Part shown: one piece after another, positions 23,340 through 32,091 of the stretch
Numbering within the stretch: position 1 is the stretch's first letter
Layout of the letters: the number at the start of each line of letters is the position of its first letter
From: Pedobacter nototheniae
Lineage (GTDB): Bacteria; Bacteroidota; Bacteroidia; Sphingobacteriales; Sphingobacteriaceae
Direction of reading: 5' to 3'
DNA: 34,623 nt
Assembly: GCF_004335085.1 (NCBI RefSeq)
Contig: NZ_RQRS01000016.1
Span: forward strand, 90,864-125,486
Notes under the pieces: model-generated
Seen by the model: only the letters and a program-made list of their open reading frames with translations
Told to the model about the DNA's origin: nothing
Databases searched by the model: none
Program-made: the position numbers and the translations under genes

Positions 23340-24737
23340 ATGTTTAAGATAAATACCACTTATAAAAAATTATTAGCCGATACCACAACGCCGGTAAGTA
23401 TTTATTTGCGCCTTCGCGATGTTTATCCAAATAGTATTTTACTGGAAAGCTCGGATTACCACAGTCGCGAAAACTCCATGAGTTTTGTTTGCGCTGATCC
23501 CGTGGCCGGAATTATCCTTAAAAATAATAGATTAGAAACCTATTTTCCGGATGGAACAGTAGAAATTAAAGACAGCGAAAACTTAACTGAAGAAATTACT
23601 GCCTTTAAAAATAAATTTAAAGAAACAGAACTTCCAGAGATTAAGTTTATTTCTAGTGGATTGTTCGGTTATTTTACCTGGAATGCCGTACAACATTTCG
23701 AAGATATTAAGTTTCATTCTACAACCCCAGAGGGCGAAGAAATTCCAGAAATGCAATATCATCTGTATCGCTACATTATTGCAATAGACCATTTTAAAAA
23801 CGAAATCACTTTATTTAAAAATACTTTTGAAGGTGAGGAAGAAGGTGGATTAGAAAAAATGGAGTACCTGATTCAGAATAAAAATTACCCTGAATATAAA
23901 TTCCAAATTAGAGGCGAAGAAACTTCAAATTTAACTGATGAAGGGTTTATGCAATTGGTAGAAAAATTACAGAAACATATTTTCCGTGGTGATGTATTTC
24001 AAATTGTACCATCAAGAGCCTTTAAACAATCTTTTTCTGGTGATGAGTTTAATGTGTACCGCTGTTTACGTTCTATAAATCCATCGCCGTATTTATTTTA
24101 TTTTGATTACGGTGATTTTAAATTGTTCGGTTCATCGCCCGAAGCACAAATCACTATAAAGAATAATACCGCTAATATTTTTCCTATTGCCGGAACGTTC
24201 AAACGTAGTGGAAACGATATTGAAGATGCAGAACAAGCCCGTAAGTTAGAGCAAGACCCAAAAGAAAGTGCCGAGCATGTGATGCTTGTAGATTTGGCCA
24301 GAAATGATTTAAGTAGACATTGCAACCGTGTAGAAGTTAAATCATTTAAAGAAGTTCAATACTATTCGCACCTAATCCATTTGGTAAGCAAGGTGAGTGG
24401 ACATTTGCAAGAAGATGTAACTGCTTTTAAAGTGGTTGCAGATACCTACCCGGCAGGAACTTTGAGCGGTGCACCAAAATACAAAGCCATGCAGCTAATC
24501 GACGAAAACGAAAAACTTGGTCGTAATTTTTACGCGGGTGCAATTGGTTTTATGGGCTTTAACGAAGATTTTAATCATGCCATTATGATTAGAACATTTA
24601 TGAGTAAAAATAACGAATTACATTACCGTGCAGGGGCAGGCATTGTTGCAGATTCGGTACCTGAAACAGAAATGCAAGAAGTAAATAATAAAATAGCTGC
24701 CTTACGTAAAGCTATAGAAATGGCCGAAGGAATATAG
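23340..24737 (+). CDS. trpE: Anthranilate synthase component I
   Basis: A 465-residue protein that makes anthranilate from chorismate and ammonia, the first committed step of tryptophan synthesis. The Trp feedback site is present as LLESS (residues 34-38) with FVCADP shortly after. The chorismate-binding core shows FRGDVFQIVPSRAFKQ, NPSPYLFYFDYGDF, GSSPE, PIAGTFKRSG, ARNDLSRHC, PAGTLSGAPKYKAM, YAGAIGFMGF and RAGAGIVADSVPE, all typical of TrpE rather than PabB. It is preceded by the attenuator and followed 26 bp later by trpG, which supplies ammonia from glutamine. The length is normal for Bacteroidota TrpE. Confidence 0.96.
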   Translation: MFKINTTYKKLLADTTTPVSIYLRLRDVYPNSILLESSDYHSRENSMSFVCADPVAGIILKNNRLETYFPDGTVEIKDSENLTEEITAFKNKFKETELPEIKFISSGLFGYFTWNAVQHFEDIKFHSTTPEGEEIPEMQYHLYRYIIAIDHFKNEITLFKNTFEGEEEGGLEKMEYLIQNKNYPEYKFQIRGEETSNLTDEGFMQLVEKLQKHIFRGDVFQIVPSRAFKQSFSGDEFNVYRCLRSINPSPYLFYFDYGDFKLFGSSPEAQITIKNNTANIFPIAGTFKRSGNDIEDAEQARKLEQDPKESAEHVMLVDLARNDLSRHCNRVEVKSFKEVQYYSHLIHLVSKVSGHLQEDVTAFKVVADTYPAGTLSGAPKYKAMQLIDENEKLGRNFYAGAIGFMGFNEDFNHAIMIRTFMSKNNELHYRAGAGIVADSVPETEMQEVNNKIAALRKAIEMAEGI

Positions 24738-24763
24738 GTTAACAATTTTGAGTTAGAAATAAG

Positions 24764-25348
24764 ATGGGAAATATAAATAATAAAACAGTTTTGGTAATTG
24801 ATAACTACGATAGTTTTACCTATAACTTAGTTCATTTAATTAACGAAGTGGGTTACGAAGCCGTAGTTTGGAGAAACGATAAATTTAATATTGCCGATGT
24901 TGCGCAATACGATAAAATATTGCTCTCACCTGGGCCAGGTATCCCTGAAGAAGCTGGTTTATTACTTGATGTAATTAAAACTTATGCAGAAACTAAAAGT
25001 ATTTTTGGTGTTTGTTTGGGTCAACAAGCTATTGCCGAAGTATTTGGAGGTAAACTTTTAAACCTTGGTAGGCCCATGCATGGCATTGCAACGCCTGTTA
25101 CCGTGGTAGATGGCGATGAGTTTTTGTTTTGGGAATGCCCACAAACCATAAATGTAGGGCGTTACCACAGTTGGGTTGTAAGTAAAGATGACTTCCCTTC
25201 ATGCTTAAAAATAACTGCACGAGATCATAAAAACGAAATTATGGCGCTAAGGCATGAAACTTTAGATGTAAGAGGAGTACAATTTCACCCAGAAAGTGTA
25301 TTAACCGAACATGGTAAACAAATGATGGAAAACTGGTTAACAAACTAG
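24764..25348 (+). CDS. trpG: Anthranilate synthase component II (glutamine amidotransferase)
   Basis: A 194-residue class I glutamine amidotransferase. It has the oxyanion segment LLSPGPGIPEEAG (residues 53-65), the nucleophile Cys84 in GVCLGQQA and the catalytic pair His175/Glu177 in QFHPESVL. It hydrolyses glutamine and passes ammonia to TrpE. In some bacteria one such subunit also serves PabB (folate); that cannot be decided here. It lies 26 bp after trpE, so it is co-transcribed under the attenuator. Between it and trpC is a 128-bp gap with no trpD. Confidence 0.95.
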   Translation: MGNINNKTVLVIDNYDSFTYNLVHLINEVGYEAVVWRNDKFNIADVAQYDKILLSPGPGIPEEAGLLLDVIKTYAETKSIFGVCLGQQAIAEVFGGKLLNLGRPMHGIATPVTVVDGDEFLFWECPQTINVGRYHSWVVSKDDFPSCLKITARDHKNEIMALRHETLDVRGVQFHPESVLTEHGKQMMENWLTN

Positions 25349-25379
25349 TGATCTCTTTGCGTTATTGCGCAAGCAAAAG

Positions 25380-25424
25380 TCATTATGAAGCATCAAGCAA
25401 TTTTTTAATGTGTTTTCATAATGA
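25380..25424. repeat. Inverted repeat in the trpG-trpC gap
   Basis: TCATTATGAA (25380-25389) and TTCATAATGA (25415-25424) are perfect 10-bp inverted copies 25 nt apart, in the 128-bp gap where trpD would normally lie. No coding remnant of trpD was found. It may be an RNA hairpin between the two reading frames. Confidence 0.5.
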
Positions 25425-25476
25425 TTGTATAAACAAATTAATTTGAGTGAATGCTGAAACGAGTTTCGCATGAACA

Positions 25477-26268
25477 ATGGAAAATATGAATATTTTAGAT
25501 AAAATCGTATTACGTAAAAAAGAAGAAGTTGCAAATGCAAAGCAGTTGGTGTCGGTAAAGGATTTAGAAAAATCAATTCACTTTAAGCGTAATCCATATT
25601 CTTTTAAGGATTTTTTATTGGCTGAAAATAGAACCGGAATTATTTCTGAGTTTAAACGTAGATCGCCATCAAAAGGGTTAATTAATGGTACTGCAGATGT
25701 TGCAGAAGTTACAAAAGCTTATAATACAGCAGGAGCATCAGCCTTATCTGTTTTAACGGATGTAGATTTTTTTGGTGGTAAAGCTGATGATTTACTAGCC
25801 GCAAGAGCCGCTAATGAAATTCCAATTCTTCGTAAGGATTTTATGATCGATGAATATCAAATTTTGGAAGCAAAAGCCTGGGGAGCAGATATTATTCTTT
25901 TAATTGCCGCTATTTTAACACCCAAGCAAATTATTGATTTTGGAACATTTGCACAAAATTTAGGTTTAAATGTTTTACTTGAAGTGCACAACCAGGAAGA
26001 GTTAGAAAGAAGTATTTGTCCTAAACTGGATGCAATTGGAGTAAACAATAGGAACCTTGCAGATTTTACGGTTGATATTCAAACTTCTTTCGATTTAGTA
26101 AATAAAATACCCGATCAATTTTTGAAAATTTCTGAAAGCGCAATTAGTGATCCAGCAACAATAAGAGATTTAAAATCAGCAGGTTTTAACGGTTTTTTAA
26201 TAGGTGAAAACTTTATGAAAACAGATAGCCCAGGGTTGGCGATTAAAGAATTTGTTACAAAGATTTAG
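25477..26268 (+). CDS. trpC: Indole-3-glycerol phosphate synthase
   Basis: A 263-residue TIM-barrel enzyme closing the indole ring of CdRP to give indole-3-glycerol phosphate. Visible motifs: EFKRRSPSKG (residues 58-67, with the catalytic Glu and Lys), ALSVLTDVDFFGG, ILRKDFMIDEYQI, ADIILLIAAIL, LLEVHNQEEL, IGVNNRNLADF, SESAI and GFLIGENFM. A second start at 25486 is possible; the family starts close to NILDKIV in either case. It is not fused to trpF, and no trpF follows. It is probably transcribed with trpEG, although a weak internal promoter-like TTAATTTG lies at 25438-25445. The trpD, trpF, trpB and trpA genes must be elsewhere. Confidence 0.96.
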   Translation: MENMNILDKIVLRKKEEVANAKQLVSVKDLEKSIHFKRNPYSFKDFLLAENRTGIISEFKRRSPSKGLINGTADVAEVTKAYNTAGASALSVLTDVDFFGGKADDLLAARAANEIPILRKDFMIDEYQILEAKAWGADIILLIAAILTPKQIIDFGTFAQNLGLNVLLEVHNQEELERSICPKLDAIGVNNRNLADFTVDIQTSFDLVNKIPDQFLKISESAISDPATIRDLKSAGFNGFLIGENFMKTDSPGLAIKEFVTKI

Positions 26269-26342
26269 CCTTTTTTAAGGGCAAATGTCACGTTTTTGTA
26301 AGCCAATTGGCATAGTGTTTGTTTTGGGATTTTTTAGGTAAC

Positions 26343-26350
26343 TAATTTTC
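26343..26350 (+). promoter_or_regulatory. Probable promoter of the small lipoprotein
   Basis: TAATTTTC is one base off TAnnTTTG; TTTG at 26318-26321 is a -33 box at 21 nt spacing. The lipoprotein ATG is 18 bp downstream. Confidence 0.45.
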
Positions 26351-26367
26351 TAACTAAAAAAAAATCT

Positions 26368-26835
26368 ATGAAAAGATTCACAAAACAACTTTTATCACTT
26401 GCTTTTATTTTAAGCGTAACCCTTTTATTTTCTTGCAAAAAAGATAGCGATTCCCCAGAAAACCCTTCAGGCTCAGGCAAAAATGTTAAATTCACCATTA
26501 CTGTTAATGGTATAACAGGTGAAGATTATGCTTCGTTTGTACTTGTTGGTGCCGATTATAAAAATAGTAAAACCGTTTGGAAGGTAAACGGCGTAACAAA
26601 AAACAATGAAACTGCAGTTAGTTTAGGTAAAGATGATTTTACCGGAACTACAAAAACCTACGTTATAGAATCTGTAATCCCATTAGATGTGGTAACAACC
26701 AGTATTCAATGTATTAATTTTGGTGGCGCTTATACCATGAGCTATAAAGCTGAAGTTAACGGTAAAGTAGTAACAGATGACCAAAATGTTACTGTAGATG
26801 TAAATAAAGACTACACACATAAATATGATTACTAA
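26368..26835 (+). CDS. Small lipoprotein of unknown function
   Basis: A 155-residue protein with a type II signal peptide whose lipobox LLFSC places the lipidated Cys at residue 23. The following KKDSDSPEN, Lys then acidic residues, could be the lipoprotein export signal that Bacteroidota use for surface display. The rest looks beta-rich (VKFTITVNGITGEDYASFVL, TYVIESVIP, YTMSYKAEVNGKVVTDDQ) and has no catalytic motif. It is probably a surface or periplasmic lipoprotein; no family was recognised. It has its own promoter and a strong terminator, so it is a single-gene unit between trpC and hflX. Confidence 0.75.
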   Translation: MKRFTKQLLSLAFILSVTLLFSCKKDSDSPENPSGSGKNVKFTITVNGITGEDYASFVLVGADYKNSKTVWKVNGVTKNNETAVSLGKDDFTGTTKTYVIESVIPLDVVTTSIQCINFGGAYTMSYKAEVNGKVVTDDQNVTVDVNKDYTHKYDY

Positions 26836-26851
26836 ATCATAATATTATACT

Positions 26852-26889
26852 AAAAAAATGGCTGCCTGATTATGAGGCAGCCATTTTTT
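26852..26889 (+). terminator. Terminator of the lipoprotein gene
   Basis: A perfect 15-bp stem, from AAAAAATGGCTGCCT (26853-26867) to AGGCAGCCATTTTTT (26875-26889), with a 7-nt loop. It is symmetric enough to work on either strand. Confidence 0.9.
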
Positions 26890-27053
26890 GTTTAATTTCA
26901 GTTCTAAACTGATTGCAAACGATTATAAATACAACGCAAAGCATCAAATCAGAAAACTTTTATCAATCTTATATAGTTTGTAATAGATAATTAAAATTAT
27001 TAATCAGGCAGCATCCCGCATAGTATATATTCATTGGATGCGTTCGAGTTTTG

Positions 27054-27061
27054 TATATTTG
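27054..27061 (+). promoter_or_regulatory. -7 box for hflX
   Basis: TATATTTG matches TAnnTTTG exactly and ends 10 bp before the ATG at 27072, giving a leader of only about 5-7 nt. The TTG at 27051 that would extend the frame overlaps this box and cannot be the start. Confidence 0.65.
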
Positions 27062-27071
27062 CTCTAATTAC

Positions 27072-28259
27072 ATGGGAAAACAAAAATTTTATGATACTGC
27101 TATTAAGCAGGAACGGGCAATTTTAGTTGGCGTAGTAACGCCAGGAGAAAAGGATGCCCAAACAAAAGAATATTTAGATGAACTGGCTTTTTTAGTAGAT
27201 ACAGCCGGAGGAGTGGTGGAGAAGGTTTTTACACAAAAAATGTTGAGACCCGAAAGGGCAACCTTTGTGGGTACAGGAAAGCTTGAAGAAATTAAAGCTT
27301 ATGTAAAATCAGAAGAAATTGATACCGTAATATTTGATGATGAATTATCACCATCGCAATTAAGAAATATTGAGCGTGAATTAGGTGCAAAGGTTTTAGA
27401 TAGAAGTAACCTCATTTTAGATATTTTTGCCAACCGGGCACAAACAGCTCAGGCAAAAACGCAGGTAGAACTTGCACAATTGCAATATGTATTGCCTCGT
27501 TTAACAGGTATGTGGACGCACTTAGAGCGCCAAAAAGGTGGTATTGGTATGCGTGGCCCGGGTGAAACACAAATTGAAAGTGATAGAAGGATTATTTTAA
27601 ATAAAATCTCCTTACTTAAAGAACGTCTTAAAAGTATAGATAAGCAAAACGAAACACAACGTAAAAATCGTGGCCAGTTAATACGCGTTGCATTAGTGGG
27701 TTACACCAATGTGGGCAAATCTACCATTATGAATATGTTGGCAAAATCAGAAGTGTTTGCAGAGAATAAATTATTTGCAACATTGGATACAACTGTTCGT
27801 AAGGTAGTGATTGATAATCTACCCTTTTTACTATCAGATACCGTTGGATTTATTCGCAAGTTACCTCACCATTTGGTAGAATGTTTTAAATCTACGTTGG
27901 ATGAAGTTCGCGAAGCTGATATTTTAATTCACGTAGTTGATGTATCGCACCCAAATTTCGAAGATCAAATAAATACTGTTAATGAAACCTTGAAAGATAT
28001 TGGTGCAATTGATAAAGATATGATCTTGGTTTTCAATAAAATCGATGCTTATGTTTCGCCAGAAGTAAATGATCCTGAAGATGACGGTAAATTGTCCCTT
28101 TCAGAATTTAAAAACAGCTGGATGAGTCATGATAAAATTCCGGTTCTATTTATCTCAGCCACCGAAAAGGAAAATATAGAAGAATTTAAGACATTATTGT
28201 ACGATAAGGTTAAAGCAGCACATACAGCTAGGTATCCTTACGATAATTTGTTATATTAA
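27072..28259 (+). CDS. hflX: GTPase HflX (ribosome-associated)
   Basis: A 395-residue protein from the ATG at 27072. The N-terminal HflX domain (residues about 1-200) has ATFVGTGKLEEIKAYV, DDELSPSQLRNIERELGAKV, DRSNLILDIFANRAQTAQAK and RGPGETQIESDRR. The GTPase domain has G1 GYTNVGKST (about 210), G3 DTVGFIRKLPHHLV (about 256), G4 NKID (about 322) and a G5-like SATE. HflX splits or rescues ribosomes under stress. It begins a run of mostly same-direction genes; rbfA follows 90 bp later and also acts on ribosomes. All GTP-binding motifs are intact. Confidence 0.95.
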   Translation: MGKQKFYDTAIKQERAILVGVVTPGEKDAQTKEYLDELAFLVDTAGGVVEKVFTQKMLRPERATFVGTGKLEEIKAYVKSEEIDTVIFDDELSPSQLRNIERELGAKVLDRSNLILDIFANRAQTAQAKTQVELAQLQYVLPRLTGMWTHLERQKGGIGMRGPGETQIESDRRIILNKISLLKERLKSIDKQNETQRKNRGQLIRVALVGYTNVGKSTIMNMLAKSEVFAENKLFATLDTTVRKVVIDNLPFLLSDTVGFIRKLPHHLVECFKSTLDEVREADILIHVVDVSHPNFEDQINTVNETLKDIGAIDKDMILVFNKIDAYVSPEVNDPEDDGKLSLSEFKNSWMSHDKIPVLFISATEKENIEEFKTLLYDKVKAAHTARYPYDNLLY

Positions 28260-28349
28260 ATAAGTATTGTTGCGCCGAGTTTAGCAAGGCGAACAAATTA
28301 AACAGGTGATTTAATCTTCCAGAGATTTAAAACACACAAAAATAAAATT

Positions 28350-28727
28350 ATGGAAAGTAAACGTCAGCAGAAATTTGCGGGAGTAATACAAGAGGAGTTA
28401 GCACAGATTTTTCAGCGAGAAGGAACTTCATTTTTACCAGATACACTAGTAACCATTACCCGGGTTCGGGTATCGCCAGATTTGGCTGTGGCGAAAGTTT
28501 ATCTAAGCTTTTTCAATACTAATAACACCACATTATCGATTAATACGGTTAATGCACATGCCGGCGAAATCAGATATAAATTAGGTAGCCGCATCCGTCA
28601 TCAGGTTCGGGTTATTCCAGAACTTACCTTTTTTGTTGATGATACCAACGAATATGTTGAACGTATGGACGATCTTTTCGAAAAGATTGCTAAAGAGCCA
28701 AGACAAAAAGAAGAAGATAACGAGTAG
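28350..28727 (+). CDS. rbfA: Ribosome-binding factor A
   Basis: A 125-residue KH-fold protein needed for late maturation of the 30S subunit and cold adaptation. It shows the family pattern: RQQKFAGVIQEELAQIFQRE near the start, TITRVRVSPDLAVAKVYLSF in the middle, and RYKLGSRIRHQVRVIPELTF plus FVDDT near the C-terminus. The tail (KEPRQKEEDNE) is acidic. The length is normal. The next gene starts 6 bp after its stop, so they are co-transcribed. Confidence 0.93.
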   Translation: MESKRQQKFAGVIQEELAQIFQREGTSFLPDTLVTITRVRVSPDLAVAKVYLSFFNTNNTTLSINTVNAHAGEIRYKLGSRIRHQVRVIPELTFFVDDTNEYVERMDDLFEKIAKEPRQKEEDNE

Positions 28728-28733
28728 TATTTT

Positions 28734-29369
28734 GTGAGAAGCTTAAGAGAGCCAGTAAATTTCTTTACTCATTTTATACCGGCGTTAATTGCAATTCCGG
28801 CAGGTTATTTTTTGCTCCAAAAATGTACTACACCCATTGAATTTAGCGCTGCATGGATATATAGCATCGGTACGTTCATTCTATTTGGGGTAAGTTCCAT
28901 GTATCATGGCTACCCAAATACCGAATATGGTATCCGTTTCTGGCAAAAGTTTGATCATTGCTGTATTTATTTAATGATAGCCGGCTCATACACCCCAACA
29001 GCTTTACTCGTTTTTGATGGTTGGCTAAGGTGGAGTTTGTTCGCAATTGTGTGGCTTATTGCTATTGTAGGGTGCTTACTTAAAATTTTTAACCGTTTAA
29101 AAAGTACCGTTATATCTTTAGCTATTTATATTTTAATGGGCTGCCTAATTGTACCCTTACTACAAAAAATGCTCGGTACGCTGCCAATAGGCGCTATTTT
29201 TTGGTTGCTAATTGGTGGTGTGTTTTATATTGGTGGTACTTATTATTACGCAAAAGATAAACCACTTTCAAAATATATGCACAGTCACGAACTTTGGCAT
29301 TTGTTTGTAATCGGTGGCGCATTATCTCATTACATTTATAACTACGTTTATATTTTTAACATCGCTTAA
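28734..29369 (+). CDS. Hemolysin III / PAQR-family membrane protein
   Basis: A 211-residue integral membrane protein with about seven helices. The PAQR metal-site residues are present: SSMYH (Ser54/55 and His58), FDH (Asp74/His75) and HELWH (His185 and His189). The family includes bacterial hemolysin III and the ceramidase-like adiponectin receptors. The start is GTG at 28734; the ORF opens directly with the family-like REPVNFFTHF segment and there is no better start. It lies 6 bp after rbfA and 4 bp before the next gene, so it is tightly packed. Hemolytic activity should not be assumed from the name. Confidence 0.88.
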   Translation: MRSLREPVNFFTHFIPALIAIPAGYFLLQKCTTPIEFSAAWIYSIGTFILFGVSSMYHGYPNTEYGIRFWQKFDHCCIYLMIAGSYTPTALLVFDGWLRWSLFAIVWLIAIVGCLLKIFNRLKSTVISLAIYILMGCLIVPLLQKMLGTLPIGAIFWLLIGGVFYIGGTYYYAKDKPLSKYMHSHELWHLFVIGGALSHYIYNYVYIFNIA

Positions 29370-29373
29370 TTAA

Positions 29374-30063
29374 ATGAACGATTTTCATAATTTAATAAAG
29401 AAACATGCAGCCTCTATTTGTAAAGTAGTTGATTTTGATGGATCAAAAGATCGGTTATTCCTATTAGATTTTACTGCTGCTAATACAGAATTAACAAATG
29501 AAATTTTGAATAATACCGATTTGTTTTCAAATTGGATTAACCAAAATCTAACCTCTAATAACGCTAAATATGGTATTGGAGGCTATAATGAGCATCGCAC
29601 CATTTATTCAAGAAGCGAACATTTCAATACTGAAGAAGAACCTCGTCGTTTACATTTAGGCGTTGATATTTGGGCACCTACAGGCACTCCTATTTATAAT
29701 TTTTATGCTGCTAAAGTTCATAGCTTTGCAAATAATAATCATTATGGAGATTACGGCGCAACTATCATTTTAGAATATAATATTGATGGCTTTCAGTTTT
29801 TCGCATTATACGGGCACTTAAGTTTAGCTTCGCTTGGTGAGCTTGAAGAAGGAAAATATATTCCTGCCGGACAAAAAATAGCTGAACTTGGCATTAATGA
29901 AGAAAACGGGAATTGGCCACCGCATTTACATTTTCAGATTATAAAAAATATGCAAGGACTAAAAGGTGATTATCCTGGTGTTTGTAAATTTACGGAGCGC
30001 AATAAATACCTTTCCAACTGCCCAAACCCGAATTCGATTTTAGAATATACTTTTAAAAATTAG
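29374..30063 (+). CDS. M23 (LytM)-type peptidase-like protein without signal peptide
   Basis: A 229-residue protein with an M23 domain in residues about 85-200. The zinc-site pattern is complete: His94 and Asp98 in HLGVD, His148 in LYGHLS, and His184/His186 in PHLHFQ. Neither a signal peptide nor a membrane helix is visible, which is odd for a peptidoglycan hydrolase. The sequence around the site and the C-terminal SNCPNPNSIL segment resemble the central M23 domain of three-domain proteins that also carry an APH-type kinase and a class III aminotransferase, as I recall; here it stands alone. Its substrate may therefore be cytosolic. It is 4 bp after the PAQR gene. Confidence 0.8.
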   Translation: MNDFHNLIKKHAASICKVVDFDGSKDRLFLLDFTAANTELTNEILNNTDLFSNWINQNLTSNNAKYGIGGYNEHRTIYSRSEHFNTEEEPRRLHLGVDIWAPTGTPIYNFYAAKVHSFANNNHYGDYGATIILEYNIDGFQFFALYGHLSLASLGELEEGKYIPAGQKIAELGINEENGNWPPHLHFQIIKNMQGLKGDYPGVCKFTERNKYLSNCPNPNSILEYTFKN

Positions 30064-30123
30064 CTATAAACACAGTTTTGTTTAATGTCATCTGCTTTCA
30101 GCCTTTTTACGTAAATTAGCTTA

Positions 30124-30777
30124 ATGAAGAAGTTATTAACCCTTTGCTTAATTTTTTGCTGCACAGTGGCCATGGCACAATTGCAATTTAAAAATGGTAA
30201 GAATGGTTTTGCCAACTTCATAAAAGAGAATACAATTTACCCACGCTTTTCAAAATATAACTGCATTCAAGGTACTGTAAACGTAAGCTTTAAGCTCGAT
30301 AATCAAGGAAATGTACGTTCATCAAAAGTAAATTCGGGCATTATTACCGAACTTAATGATGAAGCATTACGATTAATTCGCCTAAGTTCAGGTAAATGGA
30401 AAATCCCTGAAGGATACGATTCTACGGTAGTGGTAGTTGTTCCAGTTAACTTTAAATTATCTGGTTATGATTGCGACAATAAAAGTAATGCAGATATTCA
30501 AAATGCAATTACGGCATACCAAACAGATGAAAGATTAACGGATGTAGTTTTAAACTTTTATAAAAATGTCGATCAAGCCAAACCCGGACAAGAAATACAA
30601 ATTTTAGCAATCAAAAAGCAATTAGGGATTGATGATGAATATTTGGACGATAGAATTAAGGATGGTTTGAAAAAAATAAAACAAGGAGATAAGTCTGGCG
30701 CTTGCGATGATTTCTTATTTGTTAAACACGTTGGAAGTAATAAAGCCGATCAATATATAGCCCAGTACTGTAAATAA
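30124..30777 (+). CDS. Secreted TonB C-terminal-like protein
   Basis: A 217-residue protein with a signal peptide (MKKLLTLCLIFCCTVAMA, then Q). Residues about 25-115 resemble the TonB C-terminal fold: YPRFSKYNCIQGTVNVSFKL followed by DNQGNVRSSKVNSGI. TonB proper has an N-terminal membrane anchor and Pro-rich spacer; here neither is seen, so it is a soluble periplasmic or exported form, as in many Bacteroidota. The second half (about 115-217) is charged and helical, with Cys residues at DCDN, ACDD and the C-terminal YCK. Its stop is directly followed by the next ATG. Confidence 0.72.
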   Translation: MKKLLTLCLIFCCTVAMAQLQFKNGKNGFANFIKENTIYPRFSKYNCIQGTVNVSFKLDNQGNVRSSKVNSGIITELNDEALRLIRLSSGKWKIPEGYDSTVVVVVPVNFKLSGYDCDNKSNADIQNAITAYQTDERLTDVVLNFYKNVDQAKPGQEIQILAIKKQLGIDDEYLDDRIKDGLKKIKQGDKSGACDDFLFVKHVGSNKADQYIAQYCK

Positions 30778-31173
30778 ATGAGATATACCATTAAATTTTT
30801 TGCCTTTTTAGATATCATTTCCATTGCGCTTTTAGGTAAGCAATTTTGGGAAATCATTACCCATCTCAACGAAATTCCACACGAAACACTTTCACAAGCA
30901 AAAGTTATTCTGATGCTTCCTTTATTCGCATCTCTTTTTATTTCAGCTGTAGGATTAATGCTGTTTAAAAAATTTGGCTTTATTGCCTATTACATTCAGT
31001 TTCCTTTTAGACTTGTAGTTTGGATATTTTCTATTGGTTTTATCACTTTCCTGCCCGAATATTTTAATCTTGGAGAACGTTGGTTCGATATTTTATTTAG
31101 AATATGCTTTATCGCAGAGTTCTTCAGGTTGTACTTTACAATTAAAATTCATAGAAAGTACTTGCTTAATTAA
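30778..31173 (+). CDS. Four-helix membrane protein of unknown function
   Basis: A 131-residue integral membrane protein with about four hydrophobic helices (residues about 5-22, 40-62, 68-90 and 108-124). The segment FRLVVWIFSIGFITFLPEYF and the basic C-terminus (IHRKYLLN) are visible. No family was recognised. Its ATG follows the stop of the TonB_C-like gene with no gap, so they are translationally coupled. Its last 8 bp overlap the end of the lipid kinase gene on the other strand. Confidence 0.7.
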   Translation: MRYTIKFFAFLDIISIALLGKQFWEIITHLNEIPHETLSQAKVILMLPLFASLFISAVGLMLFKKFGFIAYYIQFPFRLVVWIFSIGFITFLPEYFNLGERWFDILFRICFIAEFFRLYFTIKIHRKYLLN

Positions 31174-32032
31174 TTTTGGGCACGATTACAGATATTGCTG
31201 CTGGTAAAATTTTAGCTTCAACAGTATTTATCTTTCCAATATATTCACCATCAACCTGAAAATGTGCTTTATGCCTGGAAGTAATTTTTACGGCAGAAGT
31301 TTGAAAAACCTCAATTTTCTTCGGATTAAAAGGCAGGTTGGTAACCCATATCTTTAAAATCTCTAGGTAAGAATAGTCCTTAACCAAAACCACTTCAAAA
31401 AGTTCATCGTCCAATTTGCCATCAGGATTTATTTTTAACCCCGTTCCGTACCTTGTCGCATTAGCAATAGCAACCATAGCTGCGGCCGATTTAACCTGCT
31501 CACCCTTTAAATTTAATTCAACATCCATCCTTTTATGGTTCCATAGTGCATGCCAGGTAGCTTTTGCATAGCCCCACATGCCCCGTTCTGATAAACTGTC
31601 AAACTTCTTAACCAAATAAGCATTGAAACCCAAATCAGAAAGATGTATGCACAATTCGTCATTTAGCTTTATAGCATGTATCTTTTGCTCAATGCCACTT
31701 TCTACCAAATCCAATGCCTGACTCAAGTCTGTCGGAATGCCCAATTCTTTTGCCATTCCATTAGCAGATCCTGCCGGGATAATCCCGATAGGAGTATCTG
31801 TTTTTAAAAGACATTCAGCTACCAATTTGAGTGTTCCATCGCCACCAACCGCAATTACACGATCAGCCTTTGCCTGCTTAATTTTTTCCTTAATTTTATC
31901 TATTGAACAATCCTCTGGCAATTCAAATAAATCTACAACAGTTTCCCGTTGCCTAAAATGATTAGAAATTAATGCTGTTAAATCTGTATTATGGCTGCCC
32001 GAACCCGGGTTTATGATGAATAATAATTTCAT
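31166..32032 (-). CDS. Diacylglycerol-kinase-family lipid kinase
   Basis: A 288-residue protein from the ATG at 32032; an upstream ATG (32059) would add nine residues before the normal MKLLFIINP start. Family motifs: INPGSGS (7-13), VGGDGTL (62-68), PAGSANGMAKELGIP (86-100), then DLGFNA and DGKLDDELFEVVLV. It phosphorylates a lipid hydroxyl with ATP. The same fold includes sphingosine and ceramide kinases, and Sphingobacteriaceae make sphingolipids, so the substrate is uncertain. It is divergent from the App1-like phosphatase with 59 bp between start codons. Confidence 0.9.
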   Translation of the reverse strand: MKLLFIINPGSGSHNTDLTALISNHFRQRETVVDLFELPEDCSIDKIKEKIKQAKADRVIAVGGDGTLKLVAECLLKTDTPIGIIPAGSANGMAKELGIPTDLSQALDLVESGIEQKIHAIKLNDELCIHLSDLGFNAYLVKKFDSLSERGMWGYAKATWHALWNHKRMDVELNLKGEQVKSAAAMVAIANATRYGTGLKINPDGKLDDELFEVVLVKDYSYLEILKIWVTNLPFNPKKIEVFQTSAVKITSRHKAHFQVDGEYIGKINTVEAKILPAAISVIVPKIN

Positions 32033-32091
32033 TTGGATAACCTGTTGTGGTACTTCCAAAACAACTTTGCACCAGGTCTGTTTTACTTATA

